Assembly: GCF_027533645.1 (NCBI RefSeq)
Contig: NZ_JAQAGY010000031.1
Location: 1 to 64,000, forward strand
DNA from: Paenibacillus caseinilyticus
GTDB taxonomy: Bacteria > Bacillota > Bacilli > Paenibacillales > NBRC-103111
Reading direction: 5' to 3'
Length of the DNA: 64,000 nt
Position 1 is the first letter of the stretch. The number at the start of each line of letters is the position of its first letter. A program made the translations under genes and the position numbers. Below, one piece after another: positions 34,536 to 45,697 of the stretch. The notes under the pieces are model-generated. The model was not told the origin of the DNA. It saw only the letters and a list, made by a program, of their open reading frames with translations, and did no database searches.

Positions 34536-34548
34536 GACACAACGTGTC
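34536..34548. promoter_or_regulatory. inverted repeat between SDR and TetR genes
   Basis: GACAC-AAC-GTGTC, 62 bases before the SDR start. Symmetry and position fit a TetR-type operator, but this is inference only. Confidence 0.35.
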
Positions 34549-34668
34549 ATAGATCGAAGAATATGCCTTTTGCCGGGTAATCCTCTATTTCAACATTATT
34601 TATGTCATGTATCATTACATAATTGAAGAAAAATTCTAATAGTTAACGCTTTCTACTAGGGATAGCGG

Positions 34669-34697
34669 TTTACATGTGATTATACATAACATATACT
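34669..34697 (+). promoter_or_regulatory. promoter of the small ORF-tetR unit
   Basis: TTTACA (34669-34674), 17 bases, TATACT (34692-34697), in an A+T-rich region. TGATTA and TAATCA half-sites (about 34677 and 34707) flank the -10 and may form an autoregulatory operator. Confidence 0.6.
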
Positions 34698-34731
34698 TAG
34701 AATAAGTAATCACTAGGAGGTGTGTAGCTTC

Positions 34732-34902
34732 ATGTACCCGGTACCGTCTGCTCACCGGTTCTCTCCGTCCAGCGACCATCCATGTGCCCTTCCTTCCTCC
34801 CGGCCGCGCTCCTACCGACTTCCGCGACTCTCCCGCCTGATGACGCAGCTGAGGCGGCATATTCGCAGACAGCGGACGCTAACCCGAGGATTGGCCTTAT
34901 GA
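34732..34902 (+). CDS. possible 56-residue leader ORF coupled to tetR
   Basis: Starts with ATG 11 bases after AGGAGG, the best ribosome site in this region, and its TGA overlaps the ATG of the TetR gene (ATGA). The product is Arg/Pro/Ser-rich (MYPVPSAHRFSPSSDHP...) with no family resemblance, so it may serve only to couple translation of the repressor. Alternatively the TetR protein simply uses GAGG before 34899. Confidence 0.35.
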   Translation: MYPVPSAHRFSPSSDHPCALPSSRPRSYRLPRLSRLMTQLRRHIRRQRTLTRGLAL

Positions 34903-35513
34903 CTCTACATCCCGCACGAAAACCCGTAGCCCCTTTGACGCGCAACCGAATCCAGGCTGCCGCCCTGCACGAGTTTGCTTATAAAGGTTATGAGGGCACC
35001 CCCTTGTCCGAGATCGCCAAGGAAGTAGGGATCAAGACCCCTTCTTTCTATGCACACTTTCGAAGTAAGGAAAGCTTGCTGCTTCATCTCTACGACGAGG
35101 TGCTGCAGGACCGGGTGGACGCCGTACGCCGGTTGATGAACCGGCTCGAATCTGCCCCGCCTTCGGAGAGGCTCTTCCGCATTCTCGTTCTCTTCTGCCA
35201 TGGTGAAGACCTAAGTGAAGAGAAACTCCTCTTCCTGAAACGGCTGACCTTGTTCCCTCCCCCTACCTTGGAACAGGAAATCAAAGCTAGGTTCCTCGCC
35301 TCGGAGCGCCTGCTCTCCAACCCCCTCGGCGGCATCTTCCAAGAAGCAGCTGCCCTAGGAGAGATTCGTCCCACCCCTTCGGACGAGCTCCTCGCCTCGT
35401 ATTACTGCCTGATCGACGGATGCTTCGTTCAGCGCTTCTACTATCCTCCGCAGGAAGCCGAACACCGGCTAACCCTCGCCTGGCGCATCTTCTGGAACGG
35501 GATCAAGCGCTAA
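34899..35513 (+). CDS. TetR/AcrR-family transcriptional regulator
   Basis: A 204-residue repressor. The N-terminal helix-turn-helix is clear (RIQAAALHEFAYKGYEGTPLSEIAKEVGIKTPSFYAHFRSKESLLLHLYDEV), followed by a helical ligand domain. Such proteins usually repress an adjacent gene until a small molecule binds; the divergent SDR is the natural candidate. The chosen start is preceded by GAGG and overlaps the stop of a small upstream frame. Confidence 0.88.
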   Translation: MTLHPARKPVAPLTRNRIQAAALHEFAYKGYEGTPLSEIAKEVGIKTPSFYAHFRSKESLLLHLYDEVLQDRVDAVRRLMNRLESAPPSERLFRILVLFCHGEDLSEEKLLFLKRLTLFPPPTLEQEIKARFLASERLLSNPLGGIFQEAAALGEIRPTPSDELLASYYCLIDGCFVQRFYYPPQEAEHRLTLAWRIFWNGIKR

Positions 35514-35660
35514 TCGCTGACTCCCGCTCCGCCGTAACCGGAAGCCCCGCTCCCCTTTATTCGGCGTTCCGCTGCACACAGAGAGATCCTCTCCCTCCTT
35601 CCCTCACGCCCCGCCATCCCGCTCCGCCTCTCCCTCCTATCCGCCCTGCTTGATACCCAA

Positions 35661-35705
35661 AAAAAGCTCTGGAGTCGGTAATCGACTCACAGAGCTTTCT
35701 TTCTT
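35661..35705. terminator. bidirectional terminator (tetR / uvrA)
   Basis: AAAGCTCTG + GAGTC pair with GACTC + CAGAGCTTT. T-rich tails occur on both strands (TTTCTTTCTTTT on plus; TTTTTTT on minus), fitting the convergent genes. Confidence 0.85.
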
Positions 35706-35738
35706 TTCTATCAGCGCTTAAATACATCTGTTATAAGC

Positions 35739-38621
35739 TTACACTACCGCATCTTCCATTTCCTTCAGCCGCTGGCGGTAGTCTTCCGAGCGGGCCCGGT
35801 CGCGCTCCAGGATAGGCTTGAGGTACTTGCCCGTATACGAACCTTCTACCTTCACGACGTCCTCCGGTGTACCGGTGGCCACGATGGTTCCCCCCCGGTT
35901 GCCGCCTTCGGGTCCCAGGTCGATCACATAATCGGCTGTCTTGATCACATCGAGGTTATGCTCAATGACGAGCACCGTCTCTCCGTTCTCGACCAACCGG
36001 TGCAGCACCTTGAGCAGGCGGTCGATGTCATCGATATGGAGCCCTGTAGTCGGCTCATCGAGAATATAGATCGTCTTGCCCGTGCTGCGGCGGTACAGCT
36101 CGGCCGCGAGCTTGACCCGCTGCGCTTCACCGCCCGAGAGCGTAGTAGCCGGCTGGCCCAGGTTCATATAGCCTAAGCCCACATCGAGCAGCGTCTGGAG
36201 CTTACGGTGAATCCGCGGTATGTTCTTGAAGAACTCGCACGAATCCTCCAGCGTCATCTCCAGCACATCCGCAATACTCTTGCCCTTATATTTAATCTCA
36301 AGCGTCTCCCGGTTGTACCGTTTGCCCTTGCACACTTCGCACGGTACATAGACATCCGGCAGGAAGTGCATCTCGATCTTGATGATCCCGTCTCCCCGGC
36401 AAGCCTCGCAGCGGCCGCCCTTCACGTTGAAGGAGAAGCGGCCTTTCTTGTAGCCGCGAACCTTCGCTTCGTTCGTGGTCGCATAGACGTCACGAATGTC
36501 GTCGAATACGCCCGTATACGTAGCGGGGTTGGAACGCGGGGTCCGGCCGATCGGCGACTGGTCGATATCGATGACCTTATCAAGATGCTCCAGACCGCGG
36601 AACTCCTTATGCTCGCCCGGACGTACCTTCGCCCCGTTCAGTTCCCTAGCCAGATTCTTATAGAGAATCTCGTTGATCAGCGTACTCTTACCGGAGCCGG
36701 ACACCCCGGTCACACAAGCGAAGACGCCGAGCGGGAACTTCACATTGACGCCCCGCAGGTTGTTCTCTTTCGCTCCGCGGATCTCGATCCACTTGCCGCT
36801 TGGTTTGCGACGTTCGGCAGCAACCGGAATGAACTTGCGTCCGCTGAGATACTGTCCAGTCAAGGAGTTGGCGTCTTCCATGATCTCCTTCGGCGTGCCC
36901 TGAGCGACAACCATGCCGCCGTGAATACCGGCACCGGGTCCGATATCGATAATATAATCGGCCGCCATCATCGTATCTTCGTCATGCTCGACGACGATCA
37001 GCGTGTTGCCGAGATTCCGCATATGCTCCAGCGTCTGGATCAGCCGGTCATTGTCCCGCTGATGCAGACCGATGCTGGGCTCATCGAGGATGTACAGCAC
37101 GCCCATCAGCGACGATCCGATCTGGGTCGCCAGACGAATCCGCTGCGCCTCGCCGCCGGATAAGGTGCCCGCTGCGCGGTGCAGGGTCAGGTAATCAAGT
37201 CCGACGTTGACGAGGAACCCGAGACGGGAGCGGATCTCCTTGAGAATCAGATGCGCGATCTGCTGTTCGCGGTCCGTCAGGTTCAAGGAATCGAACCACC
37301 CTTGGGCCTCTCCGATGGAAAGCGACGTCACGTGAGCCACGTTGCGTTCGTTAATCGTGACGGCCAGCGACTCGGGCTTCAGCCGCTCCCCTTTGCACTT
37401 GCCGCAAGGCTTGGCGCTCATGTACGTCTCGATATGCTCGCGGATCCCTTCGGAGAACGTATCGCGATAGCGGCGTTCGAGATTGTGCACGATGCCCTCG
37501 AAGGCGACCATGGCTTCTTTCTTATGGCCGAAGTCATTCTCGTAACGGAATCGTACCTTCTCGCCGCCGGTACCGTAGAGCAGCTTCTGCATTTGTTCCT
37601 TGGACAGCTCCCCGACCGGCTTATCTCTAGGAATGCTGAAGTGCTCGCATACCGCAGCTAGAAACTGCGGGTAGTAGTTGGAGGTGCTGCCTGCCCAAGC
37701 CTCGAAAGCGCCATCCTCGATGGAGAGCTTCGGATTCGGGACGAGCAGATCCGGATCGACAATCATCTTCTGACCGAGACCGTCGCAATCCGGACAGGCC
37801 CCGAATGGGGAGTTGAACGAGAACATCCGTGGAGCAAGCTCCTCGATGCTGAACCCGCATTCCGGACAAGCCAGGTTCTGGCTGAAGAGCAGTTCTTCCT
37901 TCTCCATGACATCGACGATGACGCGGCCTTCGGCCAGCTTCAGCGCCGTCTCGAGGGAATCCGCCAGACGGGTCTGCACGTCATCCTTGACGACGATCCG
38001 GTCGACCACTACTTCGATGCTGTGCTTCTTGTTCTTCTCGAGCTCGATGTTCTCCGAGAGCTCCCGGAGCTCGCCGTTGACGCGAACCCGGACGAAGCCC
38101 TGCTTCTGCACATCGGCGAGCAGCTTGGAATGCTCGCCCTTGCGTCCGGAGATCAGCGGCGCCAGGATCTGCAGCCTCGTGCGCTCCGGGTATTCCATGA
38201 TGCGGTCAACCATCTGTTCGACCGTCTGCGAGGTAATCTCGATCTTGTGGATCGGGCAGTGGGGACGGCCGATCCGCGCGAACAGCAGCCGGAGATAGTC
38301 ATAGATCTCCGTCACCGTACCCACCGTGGAGCGGGGATTGCGGCTGGTCGTCTTCTGGTCGATGGAGATGGCCGGAGACAACCCTTCTATCGAATCCACG
38401 TCCGGCTTGTCCATCTGGCCGAGGAACTGCCGCGCGTACGCGGACAGGGACTCGACATACCTGCGCTGCCCTTCGGCATAGATCGTATCGAACGCCAGCG
38501 AAGATTTGCCGGAACCGCTGAGCCCCGTCAGCACGACGAATTTGTCGCGCGGGATCGTGACGTCGATGTTCTTCAGATTGTGCGCCCTAGCGCCTTTAAT
38601 GATAATGTTGTCTCTGGCCAC
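35739..38621 (-). CDS. uvrA: excinuclease ABC subunit A
   Basis: UvrA recognises distorted DNA and loads UvrB in nucleotide excision repair. The 960 residues contain two ABC ATPase modules: Walker A GLSGSGKS and GVSGSGKST, and signatures LSGGEAQRIRLA and LSGGEAQRVKLA. Zinc sites CPEC...CPDC and CEAC...CEVC are present, and the start IIIKGARAHNLKNIDV is typical. It follows uvrB by 22 bases in one operon. Length and motifs are standard. Confidence 0.98.
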   Translation of the reverse strand: MARDNIIIKGARAHNLKNIDVTIPRDKFVVLTGLSGSGKSSLAFDTIYAEGQRRYVESLSAYARQFLGQMDKPDVDSIEGLSPAISIDQKTTSRNPRSTVGTVTEIYDYLRLLFARIGRPHCPIHKIEITSQTVEQMVDRIMEYPERTRLQILAPLISGRKGEHSKLLADVQKQGFVRVRVNGELRELSENIELEKNKKHSIEVVVDRIVVKDDVQTRLADSLETALKLAEGRVIVDVMEKEELLFSQNLACPECGFSIEELAPRMFSFNSPFGACPDCDGLGQKMIVDPDLLVPNPKLSIEDGAFEAWAGSTSNYYPQFLAAVCEHFSIPRDKPVGELSKEQMQKLLYGTGGEKVRFRYENDFGHKKEAMVAFEGIVHNLERRYRDTFSEGIREHIETYMSAKPCGKCKGERLKPESLAVTINERNVAHVTSLSIGEAQGWFDSLNLTDREQQIAHLILKEIRSRLGFLVNVGLDYLTLHRAAGTLSGGEAQRIRLATQIGSSLMGVLYILDEPSIGLHQRDNDRLIQTLEHMRNLGNTLIVVEHDEDTMMAADYIIDIGPGAGIHGGMVVAQGTPKEIMEDANSLTGQYLSGRKFIPVAAERRKPSGKWIEIRGAKENNLRGVNVKFPLGVFACVTGVSGSGKSTLINEILYKNLARELNGAKVRPGEHKEFRGLEHLDKVIDIDQSPIGRTPRSNPATYTGVFDDIRDVYATTNEAKVRGYKKGRFSFNVKGGRCEACRGDGIIKIEMHFLPDVYVPCEVCKGKRYNRETLEIKYKGKSIADVLEMTLEDSCEFFKNIPRIHRKLQTLLDVGLGYMNLGQPATTLSGGEAQRVKLAAELYRRSTGKTIYILDEPTTGLHIDDIDRLLKVLHRLVENGETVLVIEHNLDVIKTADYVIDLGPEGGNRGGTIVATGTPEDVVKVEGSYTGKYLKPILERDRARSEDYRQRLKEMEDAVV

Positions 38622-38643
38622 GAGCCATCCAACCTTCCCTTCG

Positions 38644-40647
<2,004 letters not shown>

Positions 40648-40683
40648 CTCATCACCCGTTCATTATAAGGAGTGGAAGGTTTT

Positions 40684-40724
40684 ACTAAAGTTTCCTCGCG
40701 GCGTTTCCGATAACATACTTTAGT
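40684..40724 (-). promoter_or_regulatory. possible degenerate LexA (SOS) boxes upstream of uvrB
   Basis: Two inverted ACTTTAGT elements (40691-40684 and 40717-40724) lie just upstream of the uvrB -10 TATAAT (40662-40667). The Bacillus SOS box is GAAC-N4-GTTC, and an AACTTTAGTT-like version is used at uvrB. The outer bases match poorly here, so binding is uncertain. Confidence 0.3.
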
Positions 40725-40734
40725 TGAAGTATAC

Positions 40735-41012
40735 CTTAACGGAATGCGGCTTGGAAGCGGTCCGGTCGATTCCTGTGATAGGAATATTTGTTCCCATCCA
40801 TTATACTTGTTTTCCGCCCCCCATGCAAACCTCCCCCGTCCAGTTACTTACCCAGATTTCGCAGGGCTGGAAGGATGGGAGCGGGCACTCAGGCACAAAC
40901 TACCTTGCATATGCTTCTTAGTCAGGCAGAGAGCGGTACCCGAATATCAGGATAATCAAAGCGCCGCCCCGGCGCTGGATCATAGTAAATGCATAGGCAG
41001 AGGTGATTAAGC
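40735..41012. other. intergenic region between uvrB and motA
   Basis: No gene. It holds a GGAATATTTGTTCC near-palindrome (40781-40794), resembling a Gram-positive SOS box, and a tight AGCGCCG-CCC-CGGCGCT hairpin (40960-40976). No sigma-D type flagellar promoter was found. Confidence 0.4.
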
Positions 41013-41807
41013 GTGGACTTGACGACAATAATTGGCATCGTGGCCGGACTGGCCGCCTTGGTCGGAGGTTATGTGTGGGATGGAGGGCAGCTTTCGTCCC
41101 TTTTTGTGCCGAGTGCGCTTCTCATCGTCATCGGCGGCACGCTGGGAGCCGTCGCCGTATCGTTCCCCTGGTCCCATCTGAAGGGCATTGGCGGCGCCCT
41201 GCGGACAGCCTTCCGGAGCTCCCTGCAGGACCCCCGCCGTCACATCGACGAAATGATGGAAATGGCGGCCCTGGCACGCCGCGAAGGCGTGCTCTCCCTG
41301 GAAGCGCGGGCACAGCAGCATCCCGATCCATTCCTGCGCGAAGGCTTGACCATGGTGGTGGACGGAACCGACCCGGCCCTGACCAAACAGATCCTTGAGC
41401 TGGAGATGGACGCGATCGAGCAGCAGTACGACAACCGGGCGCGCCTCTTCGAATCGGCCGGCGGCTTTGCGCCCACCATGGGCATCATCGGTACGGTAAT
41501 GGGCCTCATTCACGTTCTCGGCAACCTGACCGACCCCGGCATGCTCGGGCCTGCGATTGCGGTAGCTTTTACGGCGACCTTGTACGGGGTCTCGACGGCG
41601 AATCTTATTTATTTGCCGCTGGCGACCAAGATTAAAGTAAGAGGGCAGGAGGTCATCGCCGAGAAAGAGCTTCAGCTCGAAGGCATCCTCGCCCTGCAGG
41701 CCGGGGAGAATCCGTATCTCATCAAGAAAAAAATGCTCACGTTCCTGCTGAAGGATCAACCAGGGCCCGCAGCAGAGGAGGAGGATGCCGATGGCACGCC
41801 GGCGTAA
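41013..41807 (+). CDS. motA: flagellar motor stator protein MotA
   Basis: MotA forms the ion channel of the flagellar stator with MotB. 264 residues with four membrane helices: IIGIVAGLAALVGGYVW, FVPSALLIVIGGTLGAV, the PTMGIIGTVMGLIHVL helix with its conserved proline, and AIAVAFTATLYGVSTANLIYLP. The charged cytoplasmic loop lies between helices 2 and 3. The start is GTG, preceded by AGAGGTGATT. It overlaps motB by 17 bases. Whether the pair uses H+ or Na+ is not decided. Confidence 0.95.
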   Translation: MDLTTIIGIVAGLAALVGGYVWDGGQLSSLFVPSALLIVIGGTLGAVAVSFPWSHLKGIGGALRTAFRSSLQDPRRHIDEMMEMAALARREGVLSLEARAQQHPDPFLREGLTMVVDGTDPALTKQILELEMDAIEQQYDNRARLFESAGGFAPTMGIIGTVMGLIHVLGNLTDPGMLGPAIAVAFTATLYGVSTANLIYLPLATKIKVRGQEVIAEKELQLEGILALQAGENPYLIKKKMLTFLLKDQPGPAAEEEDADGTPA

Positions 41808-42543
41808 GCAGGAGACGCCTCCGGGCAGCCACGACCGCTGGCTCATTACGTACGCCGATCTGATCACGCTTCTACTGATCTTCTTTGTCGTGATGTACTC
41901 GATGAGCAAGGTCGATCTCGACAAGTACGATGACCTCTCGGATGCCCTGAGGTCCGAATTCAAACGCTCGGACTCGGTCCTCGAAGGAGGCAGCGGCATT
42001 GTCGGCAGCAATCCTTCCATTGGTGGCCGGGATGATGCCAGGACACAGCTCGAGCGGGAGGGGCAGCTGCGCCGGGATCTGCAGTTCAAGCAGATGGTCG
42101 ACCAGATGCAGTCCTATATCGAGGCGAACAACCTGCAGGCACAAATGACCACGGCCAATACGTCCCGGGGCGTCACGTTCACGCTGAACGACCTCTTCCT
42201 CTTCGATCTCGGCAAAGCGGATCTGAAGCCGGAGGCCAAACCCGTGCTCGAAAAACTGTCCAGCCTCTTCAGCCAGCTCGACGCGACCATCAGCATCGAA
42301 GGGCATACCGATAACCTGCCGCTCGCCACCGGTTCGGTCTATGTCGATAACTGGGGGCTGTCGGGAGCCCGCTCGCTTTCGGTACTGCGGTACTTCCTCT
42401 ACGATACGCAGCTCGATCCCGAGAAGTTCGTATCGGCTTCCTATGCCCATACCCGGCCGGTGGCCGAAAATACCACAGCGGAGAATCGGGCCAAGAACCG
42501 CCGTGTGGAGATCGTTGTGCTTCGGGAAGAACCCGTCCGGTAG
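41791..42543 (+). CDS. motB: flagellar motor stator protein MotB
   Basis: MotB anchors the stator to peptidoglycan. 250 residues: the ion-binding Asp23 in LITYADLITLLLIFFVVMYSMS, a plug/linker, and an OmpA-like domain (ISIEGHTDNLP, LSGARSLSVLRYF, NRAKNRRVEIVV). I use ATG 41791, 6 bases after GAGGAGG; ATG 41785 abuts that site. It is translationally coupled to motA. Confidence 0.95.
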   Translation: MARRRKQETPPGSHDRWLITYADLITLLLIFFVVMYSMSKVDLDKYDDLSDALRSEFKRSDSVLEGGSGIVGSNPSIGGRDDARTQLEREGQLRRDLQFKQMVDQMQSYIEANNLQAQMTTANTSRGVTFTLNDLFLFDLGKADLKPEAKPVLEKLSSLFSQLDATISIEGHTDNLPLATGSVYVDNWGLSGARSLSVLRYFLYDTQLDPEKFVSASYAHTRPVAENTTAENRAKNRRVEIVVLREEPVR

Positions 42544-42571
42544 CTTCCTATTCTTGGATGCCATTATCTCC

Positions 42572-42609
42572 AAAAAGCCGCTTGTGCATGCAGCACAGGC
42601 GGCTTTTGT
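42572..42609. terminator. bidirectional terminator (motB / minJ)
   Basis: AAAGCCGC pairs with GCGGCTTT, with an inner TTGTGC/GCACA helix. TTTTGTTG follows on plus and TTTTT on minus. Confidence 0.85.
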
Positions 42610-42651
42610 TGTCTGGACGCGATGGAGGGACAAATACGGCTGTCCGCGGGG

Positions 42652-43935
42652 CTACATGGACTTCGGACGCGGGCGGTTATCGAACAGTCCGCTGACTTTG
42701 CGGCTCAAGTAAGCCCAGAACGGCAGCTGCCGTTCCTTCACATAGTGCCGCACGTTCGCATCCGGCGCAAGAATCAGGCCGAGCAGATGGTGGTCGCCCG
42801 AGAACATCGCCCGCTTCACGAATTTGCTCTCGCCCGCCAGATTGAGAATCTCCAGGCGGCAGAAAGCGGCGTTCTGCGCCAGCGCGCCGTGCAGCTCCTC
42901 TACGGAGCGGACGGCGACCCCGTTCACCTTGTACAAGGATTCGCCTACTTGAAGTCCCAGTGCGGCGGCCGGGCTGCCCGGCAGGATGCCCAGAATCTTG
43001 AGGCCCTTGCTGCCGTGTACGAACACTGGACTCCGGTTCGACTCGTCCCAGCGGCTGTAGAAGACGAGGGCTTCATGCAGTCCGATGCAGAGCAGAGACA
43101 CGGCGAACAGCGATGGCGTCCACCAGGCCGACAGTGCCGTAAGCAGCAGAAGCACCGCCGCATACAGCACGAGCAGGCTTGAGCTCAGCTGTACCTTCTC
43201 GCGCGGCAGCCGGGACATCGTCATGTCGGCGAACCCGATCATGACCGGGAAGGCAAGGATCGTCCAGCCGCCCGCCCACAGGTCGCCGCCGAGCAGCGGC
43301 GTCCAGGGCAGCGGCGATCCGCCCTGCACGGGGACGATCAAGAACAGCGCTACCGGCCAGAAGCCCTGCAGCTGGTAGCCGCCAACGATCTTGCCCCGCT
43401 TGCTCTCCACGAAGACCGGCGTGCCAAAGCGGGTGCCCTGCCGGCGGACCAGCAGTGCTTCCACCAGATGAAGCACCGCCACCAGAGCGAACAACGAAGG
43501 CAGATGCAGCGCCAGCAGCGAATCGACAGCCCACTTCCAAGGCACCGCCTGCTGCAGGGCCGGGAAGCTGGTCAGCACGGCCTGCAGCATGCCCAGCACG
43601 CCTACAGCATAGGCCCAGCATAAGAAGCGCACACGCACCCAGATGAGCAGCAGCGATACGATCCAGAGCAGCACGGCTGCCTCCGGCCGGATCACCGCAC
43701 CAATCCCGGCCATCACGGCCGACGCCGCGAGCCCCCCGATCCATCCCCAGAGCACGGTACGCCAGGTCTCGGAGATCAGCGAATGCAGCTTGGTCGAGAA
43801 CAGCTTGCGTTCGAGCAGGATCTGCCGGCGGTATTGAAGGATAATAAACAAAATACCTACATAGTAAAAAGGATGAAGAAACAGCTCCGTCAGGGCCTTC
43901 AGCCCCCGGTATCCCCATTCGATTACAACCCCCAT
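42652..43935 (-). CDS. minJ: PDZ-domain membrane protein, MinJ-like
   Basis: A 427-residue protein with about eight membrane helices and a C-terminal PDZ domain (GLKILGILPGSPAAALGLQVGESLYKVNGVAV). MinJ of Bacillus has this topology and links MinCD to DivIVA at cell poles and septa. The gene lies next to ctpB, ftsX and ftsE, matching the B. subtilis neighbourhood of minJ (yvjD). Sequence identity with MinJ cannot be checked here; topology and synteny are the basis. ATG 43935 follows AAGGGAG. Confidence 0.75.
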   Translation of the reverse strand: MGVVIEWGYRGLKALTELFLHPFYYVGILFIILQYRRQILLERKLFSTKLHSLISETWRTVLWGWIGGLAASAVMAGIGAVIRPEAAVLLWIVSLLLIWVRVRFLCWAYAVGVLGMLQAVLTSFPALQQAVPWKWAVDSLLALHLPSLFALVAVLHLVEALLVRRQGTRFGTPVFVESKRGKIVGGYQLQGFWPVALFLIVPVQGGSPLPWTPLLGGDLWAGGWTILAFPVMIGFADMTMSRLPREKVQLSSSLLVLYAAVLLLLTALSAWWTPSLFAVSLLCIGLHEALVFYSRWDESNRSPVFVHGSKGLKILGILPGSPAAALGLQVGESLYKVNGVAVRSVEELHGALAQNAAFCRLEILNLAGESKFVKRAMFSGDHHLLGLILAPDANVRHYVKERQLPFWAYLSRKVSGLFDNRPRPKSM

Positions 43936-44017
43936 GGCTTTCTCCCTTACGTGAAGTAGATAAAGCATGAAAATGTACAGGCTTCACAAGATGACAGCGT
44001 ATCCGTACATAAAGAAG

Positions 44018-44057
44018 AAGAAGGTCAGTTCCCCCGCAACCCGGGAACTGCCTTCTT
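44018..44057 (-). terminator. terminator after ctpB
   Basis: GAAGGCAGTTCCC pairs with GGGAACTGACCTTC (one bulge) on the minus strand, followed by TTCTTCTTT. It separates ctpB from minJ, although read-through is possible since no clear minJ promoter is visible. Confidence 0.65.
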
Positions 44058-44148
44058 ACATGAGTTCGACGCGGGGCACCCATTTCCTGCTTTGGGACAA
44101 AATCGCAGGAAACGGAGCGCGCGTCTGGCGTATGGTTTGAATCGCAGG

Positions 44149-45600
44149 TTACTGCTGAGCCGATTGCTGCAGCTGCTGCAATGCCGCCTTGAGCTGCAGG
44201 TCGTTCTTCGGTTCGCGAATCGCAGCCAGAATCGCCTTCTCCAGCTTGTTCGCCGTCTCCGTGTCGACTTCCCCGGTCACCGGCAGGTTGTTCAGCCGTT
44301 GGAAAGCCTTGACCGCGGTAGCGGTCTGCTGGCTGTAGTAGCCGTCCGTGCGGTCCGGATTCAAGGCCAAGCCCCCCAGCATGATCTGCAGGTTCTTGAC
44401 GTCCTCGCTGTTCGTATCCGGCTTCAGCGTCTCCTTCTTGGAGAGCGGCGCTACCTTGAAGTAGGCCGGCTGGTCGACGGCGAGATCCGGTGCGATCCCT
44501 TTCTTATGAATCCAGGTGCCGTTCGGCGTGAGCCACTTGTACACCGTCATCTTGATGTTGCTGCCGTCACCCATCTCATCTTCGAAGGTGACCTGTACGG
44601 TGCCTTTGCCGAAGGTCGTTTCCCCGATAAGCTTGCTCCCTACGGAGTCATGCAGCGCGCCGGCCAGAATCTCGGAAGCGCTCGCGCTGCCTTTGTTGAT
44701 GAGCACGGAGACCGGGTAAGGCTTGCCGCTGCCCTTGGACGGCGTGACTTCCTTCTCGCCCTTGCGATTCTCGATCTGGACAATCGCCTTATCCTTCGGC
44801 ACGAACGGCTCGACGATATCGACGACCGCCGTCAGCAGACCGCCGGGATCGTTGCGCACATCGATGATGAGGCCCTTCATCCCTTGATCCTCCAGAAGCT
44901 TGAGCTCTTCCTTGAAGCGCTTCGCCGTATTGCTCGCGAACTGCCGGATCTCGATCTTGCCGATCTTCCCTTCTAGCATCTCGCCATAGACCGTCTCCAC
45001 ATCGATATCGTCGCGGACGACGATGATCTGGATCGGCTCCGGCGAACCGGAACGGGAGATTTCGATCTTGGCCTGCGTTCCCTTCGGCCCGCGGATCTTC
45101 ATGATCGCCTGGTTCAAGGTCTGGCCTTCCAATGATTCTCCGTTCACGGACAGAATCACGTCATGGGCATGCAGACCCGCCTTCTCGGCCGGCGAGCCTT
45201 TGATCGGCGCCACGATCGTAATCTTGCCGTCTTCCGACGTCACCTCGGCCCCGATTCCTTGGAACGAGGAGGAGATGTTCTCTTCGAACTGCTGGGCTTC
45301 CTTCTGGTCCATATAGACCGTGAAGGGATCGTCCAGGGTGGCCAGCATGCCGTTGATAGCCCCGTTGACGACCTTCTCGCGCTCCACGTCCGAGAGGAAC
45401 TTGTTCTCGATGAGCCCATACGTCGTAGCAATCTTGTTATAATCCTTCGTCGTCAGCCCCGATTTGACATCCGCCCCGGCGGCCCCTTCCTTGCCGACCG
45501 CCGCAAAGATGGACGGATTCACAATCGTCAGCGTCATGATGCTGCTGGCGAACATCCCAAGCAGCACGAATGCGATAACCGTACGTCCCTTGAACGTCAT
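44149..45600 (-). CDS. ctpB: carboxy-terminal processing protease, S41 family (CtpB-like)
   Basis: A membrane-anchored serine protease, 483 residues: N-terminal helix, PDZ domain (GIGAEVTSEDGK...AGLHAHDVILSVNG), catalytic Ser in INKGSASASEI, Lys in TFGKGTVQ, and a C-terminal peptidoglycan-binding domain (SEDVKNLQIMLGG...AFQRLNNLP). In Bacillus CtpB cuts SpoIVFA to switch on sigma-K during sporulation. The same neighbourhood (ftsE-ftsX upstream) supports orthology. A sigma-E-like promoter precedes it (45660-45688). ATG 45600 follows GGAGAGG. Confidence 0.9.
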   Translation of the reverse strand: MTFKGRTVIAFVLLGMFASSIMTLTIVNPSIFAAVGKEGAAGADVKSGLTTKDYNKIATTYGLIENKFLSDVEREKVVNGAINGMLATLDDPFTVYMDQKEAQQFEENISSSFQGIGAEVTSEDGKITIVAPIKGSPAEKAGLHAHDVILSVNGESLEGQTLNQAIMKIRGPKGTQAKIEISRSGSPEPIQIIVVRDDIDVETVYGEMLEGKIGKIEIRQFASNTAKRFKEELKLLEDQGMKGLIIDVRNDPGGLLTAVVDIVEPFVPKDKAIVQIENRKGEKEVTPSKGSGKPYPVSVLINKGSASASEILAGALHDSVGSKLIGETTFGKGTVQVTFEDEMGDGSNIKMTVYKWLTPNGTWIHKKGIAPDLAVDQPAYFKVAPLSKKETLKPDTNSEDVKNLQIMLGGLALNPDRTDGYYSQQTATAVKAFQRLNNLPVTGEVDTETANKLEKAILAAIREPKNDLQLKAALQQLQQSAQQ

Positions 45601-45659
45601 TTCCCTCTCCACACCGCCTTTGCTTTCCCACGAACTTGCCTTGCGCCCTTGTCTTTTGT

Positions 45660-45688
45660 AGTGTATGACAAGCCCTTCCTATTTATGA
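45660..45688 (-). promoter_or_regulatory. candidate sigma-E-type sporulation promoter of ctpB
   Basis: TCATAAAT (45688-45681), 13 bases, CATACACT (45667-45660) on the minus strand. Both boxes fit the Bacillus sigma-E consensus (HATA element; CATACAHT); the spacer is one base shorter than usual. It lies about 60 bases before the start. Confidence 0.5.
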
Positions 45689-45697
45689 AGGCTGCGC

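Noticed and set aside
40735..41012. Sigma-D flagellar promoter for motAB
   Set aside because: No TAAA-N15-GCCGATAT-like pair could be found.
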